From the NCBI GenBank assembly GCA_039934475.1, contig JBDTMC010000371.1, forward strand, positions 1-7,866: 7,866 bases of DNA, in the 5' to 3' direction. The position numbers and the translations under genes are program-made. Shown one piece after another: positions 6,140 to 7,866 of this stretch. The notes beneath the pieces were generated by a model, which saw nothing but the letters and a program-made list of their open reading frames with translations, was not told where the DNA came from and did no database searches. Position 1 is the stretch's first letter, and every line of letters starts with the position of its first letter. The DNA comes from JBDTMC01 sp039934475 (GTDB lineage Bacteria; Acidobacteriota; Terriglobia; Bryobacterales; Bryobacteraceae).

Positions 6140-6862
6140 ATGTTACGAATACTGGCAATCGGGTGTCTGGCGCTGGCCATTCCCGCTCAGGCGCAGGATG
6201 GCGTCAAGTCGCTTACTGCCGAACAGGTTCTCGACAAAGCGGCCGAAGCCCTTGGCGGCAAGGCTGCCATTGAGAAGATGACCAGCTTCACGTCGTCCGG
6301 CACCCTCGAGCTGTCCTCAATGGGCATCACAGCGCCCACCGAAGTCTACGCCAAGGCGCCGGCAAAAAGACTCTCAGTCACCTCGATTGATGGCTACGGA
6401 GAGATATTTCAGGGCTTTGACGGCAAACAAGCCTGGAGCAAGGATCCGCAAGGCGGCCTCAAGGAGATCACGGGCGACCAGGCCATCCAGATTCGCACTG
6501 AGGCGGCGTTCTACGGACCGGTGCGGTGGAAGGAGTTGTATTCGAAGGTGGAACTGACTGGCAAGGAAAAGGCGTCGGGCAGGGACTGCTGGATGCTGAA
6601 ACTGACGCCGGAAGGCGGCAAGCCGTCCCAACAGTGCTTCGACACCGAAACCTTCCTCGTCGCCAGGGGCTTGGTTCGCGGCGCGGGCGGCGAAGAGATT
6701 CCGGTCGAGCTCTCGGATTACAAAGACATCGGTAACGGCGTCAAAATGCCGTTCACTGTCCGTATGAACACGCCCGCCACCGGCGACCTTGTCATTCACT
6801 ATAAGGAAGTGAAGCTAAACGTGGAAATTGACGACGCGAAATTCAGCATGCCTAAACCGTAA
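6140..6862 (+). CDS. Secreted LolA-like / outer-membrane lipoprotein-sorting-related protein
   Basis: This 240-aa protein has a clear Sec signal peptide: Arg3, a hydrophobic core at about 4-15, and cleavage expected after Ala-Gln-Ala at 16-18, leaving a mature periplasmic protein of about 222 residues. The mature part starts with LTAEQVLDKAAEALGGKAAI (24-43), a helix typical of a family common in acidobacteria and annotated as LolA-like or outer-membrane lipoprotein-sorting protein. It continues with beta strands suited to a LolA/LolB-type half-barrel, including FQGFDGKQAWSKDP (90-103) and a C-terminal VIHYKEVKLNVEIDDAKFS (218-236). The start is an ATG at 6140, with TAGGAG nine bases upstream. 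Whether it really handles lipoproteins is not shown; the fold suggests binding of a lipid or acylated ligand. Mature cysteines occur within RDCWML and QQCFDT, possibly a disulphide. It may be monocistronic, because a hairpin lies just after its stop. Confidence 0.8.
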   Translation: MLRILAIGCLALAIPAQAQDGVKSLTAEQVLDKAAEALGGKAAIEKMTSFTSSGTLELSSMGITAPTEVYAKAPAKRLSVTSIDGYGEIFQGFDGKQAWSKDPQGGLKEITGDQAIQIRTEAAFYGPVRWKELYSKVELTGKEKASGRDCWMLKLTPEGGKPSQQCFDTETFLVARGLVRGAGGEEIPVELSDYKDIGNGVKMPFTVRMNTPATGDLVIHYKEVKLNVEIDDAKFSMPKP

Positions 6863-6866
6863 CCGG

Positions 6867-6887
6867 GTACGCGAATTTTTTGCGTAC
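6867..6887 (+). terminator. Hairpin after the LolA-like gene; terminator or operator ahead of sdh
   Basis: GTACGCGAA (6867-6875) can pair with TTTGCGTAC (6879-6887) across a 3-base TTT loop. That is a 9-bp stem with one G-T wobble, whose outer six pairs (GTACGC/GCGTAC) are perfect. It begins 4 bases after the stop codon of the upstream gene, where a terminator would be expected. The T-rich run lies in the loop and 3' arm rather than after the stem, so it is not a textbook intrinsic terminator. The 3' arm overlaps a TACAAT hexamer, so the palindrome may instead be a regulator site on the sdh promoter. Confidence 0.4.
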
Positions 6888-6890
6888 AAT
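6885..6890 (+). promoter_or_regulatory. Possible -10 element for the succinate dehydrogenase operon
   Basis: TACAAT is a five-of-six match to the TATAAT consensus and lies in the only sizeable gap before the sdh genes. No TTGACA-like -35 box is found at 16-18 bases upstream, so the call rests on the -10 hexamer and position alone. A start about 7 bases downstream would leave a leader of about 80 nt before the ATG at 6978. Confidence 0.3.
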
Positions 6891-6977
6891 AGTTCTTACA
6901 GCGTCATCCTACAACCGGAGCGGCCGAATCATCGGACAATTTCGCTCTGGTTCTCATTCTTCGTTGGGGGAAACCGC

Positions 6978-7691
6978 ATGAGCGCCGCCGCGGTGGCAGA
7001 GAGCAAACTGAATCGCTCTCTCCGCTTCTATCAGACGACCATTGGAAAGAAGATCATCGTAGCCGTAACGGGCATTATCCTGTTCGGGTTTGTCGCGGGC
7101 CACATGCTCGGGAACCTGCAGGTGTTCATGGGCCAGGAGGCGATGAATGCCTACGGCGCGCTACTGCATGCCGAGCCTGCCATCCTATGGGTGGTGCGAC
7201 TGGTTCTGCTTGCCGCCGTCGGACTGCACATTCTGATGTCGGTCCAACTGGCCCTCGCCTCGCGCGAGGCGCGCCCGGTGGGCTATCAGAAATGGACGAG
7301 CGTGAAATCCAGTTACGCCTCGCGAACGATGATCTGGAGCGGCCCCATTATCGGCGCGTTCCTCGTTTACCACCTGCTGCAATTTACGGTCGGCGTCACC
7401 GGACTGGACAAGTTCAGAACTACCGAACTCCATGGGCACACCATCCCGCTGCCCTATGACAACGTGGTGGCCGGCTTCCAGAACCCCATCGTCTGCGTGG
7501 CGTACATCATCGCCATGGCCCTGCTGATGTTCCACCTTCAACACGGCATCTGGAGCATGTTCCAGACTCTGGGGGTGAACCGCCCGGGCTTGCTGCCGAA
7601 ACTGAAAGCATTTGCGGTCGCTTTCAGCCTTCTTCTCTTCCTCGGTTTTAGCTCGATTCCGGTAGCAGTGCTGCTGGGAATCGTGCGTTAG
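6978..7691 (+). CDS. sdhC: Succinate dehydrogenase cytochrome b subunit (b558 type)
   Basis: This 237-aa protein has five predicted membrane helices (about 26-47, 68-93, 119-141, 168-194, 208-234), the layout of the single-subunit dihaem anchor found in three-subunit succinate:quinone oxidoreductases such as that of Bacillus subtilis. It anchors the flavoprotein and iron-sulfur subunits and passes electrons to quinone. Conserved histidines fit axial haem ligands: His42 (AGHMLGNL), His84 (GLHILMS), His132 (VYHLLQF) and His186 (MFHLQHG); the 42-residue spacing of the first two matches the B. subtilis protein as I recall it. The start is the ATG at 6978, preceded by GGGGGA at 6966-6971. The frame is open further upstream, to 6828, but that would overlap the previous gene and add residues foreign to the family. 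The flavoprotein gene follows after 21 bp, so the two form an operon. The family assignment is firm; b558 subclass by topology. Confidence 0.94.
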   Translation: MSAAAVAESKLNRSLRFYQTTIGKKIIVAVTGIILFGFVAGHMLGNLQVFMGQEAMNAYGALLHAEPAILWVVRLVLLAAVGLHILMSVQLALASREARPVGYQKWTSVKSSYASRTMIWSGPIIGAFLVYHLLQFTVGVTGLDKFRTTELHGHTIPLPYDNVVAGFQNPIVCVAYIIAMALLMFHLQHGIWSMFQTLGVNRPGLLPKLKAFAVAFSLLLFLGFSSIPVAVLLGIVR

Positions 7692-7712
7692 GTATTCGCG
7701 GAGTTTATTCTT

Positions 7713-7866
7713 ATGGACTTAAATCCCAGGATCCCAGGCGGACCGATTGAGCAGCGCTGGGACAATGCCCGCTTCGAAATGAAGCTGGTGAATCCTGCCA
7801 ATCGACGGAAATATAGCGTCATCATGGTGGGTTCCGGCTTGGCTGGAGGCGCCGGCGCGGCCTCCC
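7713..7866 (+). CDS. sdhA: Succinate dehydrogenase/fumarate reductase flavoprotein subunit, 5' end only
   Basis: The gene starts at an ATG at 7713, with GGAG (7700-7703) nine bases upstream, and runs off the window after 51 complete codons. The visible part has DLNPRIPGGPIEQRWDNARF (2-21), a leader typical of the soluble-type SdhA found with b558 anchors. It then has KYSVIMVGSGLAGGAGAAS (33-51), the beta-alpha-beta dinucleotide-binding motif with GxGLAGG that binds FAD. The full protein oxidises succinate to fumarate at the cytoplasmic face of the inner membrane. The 21-bp gap after the cytochrome b gene and the same direction indicate co-transcription. The iron-sulfur subunit gene is expected downstream, outside the window. 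Confidence 0.93.
   Translation, partial: MDLNPRIPGGPIEQRWDNARFEMKLVNPANRRKYSVIMVGSGLAGGAGAAS

Noticed and set aside
6051..6158. 36-residue N-terminal extension of the hemerythrin
   Set aside because: It does not match the family, overlaps the start of the divergent gene at 6140, and single-domain hemerythrins normally start close to the WNxxY motif.

Overview
The window looks like chromosomal DNA from a GC-rich Gram-negative bacterium, most likely an Acidobacteriota member of the Bryobacterales/Solibacter type. That placement is inference from gene style: an ECF sigma factor/anti-sigma pair beside a TPR-CHAT protein, a secreted LolA-like protein of a kind common in acidobacteria, and a b558-type succinate dehydrogenase operon. 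No marker gene is present to prove it. I see no tRNA, rRNA, CRISPR array, insertion sequence or phage gene.

Left part (1-693, minus strand): the N-terminal 231 residues of a DUF2278 (YukJ-like) protein that runs off the window start. It is divergent, across a 158-bp intergenic region, from the main locus.

Central part (852-5622, plus strand): a tight five-gene run with spacings of 44, 13, -38 and 39 nt. It encodes an ECF sigma factor, a single-pass anti-sigma factor with a zinc-binding motif, an unrecognised 260-aa protein, an 806-aa TPR-CHAT protein with a lipoprotein-type signal peptide and an intact His/Cys dyad, and a small DUF1360 membrane protein. This is the most interesting part of the window. 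It has the parts expected of an envelope signalling module: a sigma factor held by a membrane anti-sigma, plus a putative caspase-like protease that would lie on the same side of the membrane as the anti-sigma's outer domain. No function can be proved from sequence alone.

Right part: a bacteriohemerythrin on the minus strand (5628-6050) converges on the DUF1360 gene with 5 bp between stop codons. Divergent from it is a secreted LolA-like protein (6140-6862). After a 115-bp gap holding a strong hairpin and a -10-like hexamer, the succinate dehydrogenase operon begins: the five-helix cytochrome b subunit (6978-7691) and the first 51 residues of the flavoprotein subunit (7713 to the window end). 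These are ordinary housekeeping genes.

There is no gene-free stretch longer than 300 bases. The longest intergenic gap is 158 bp.
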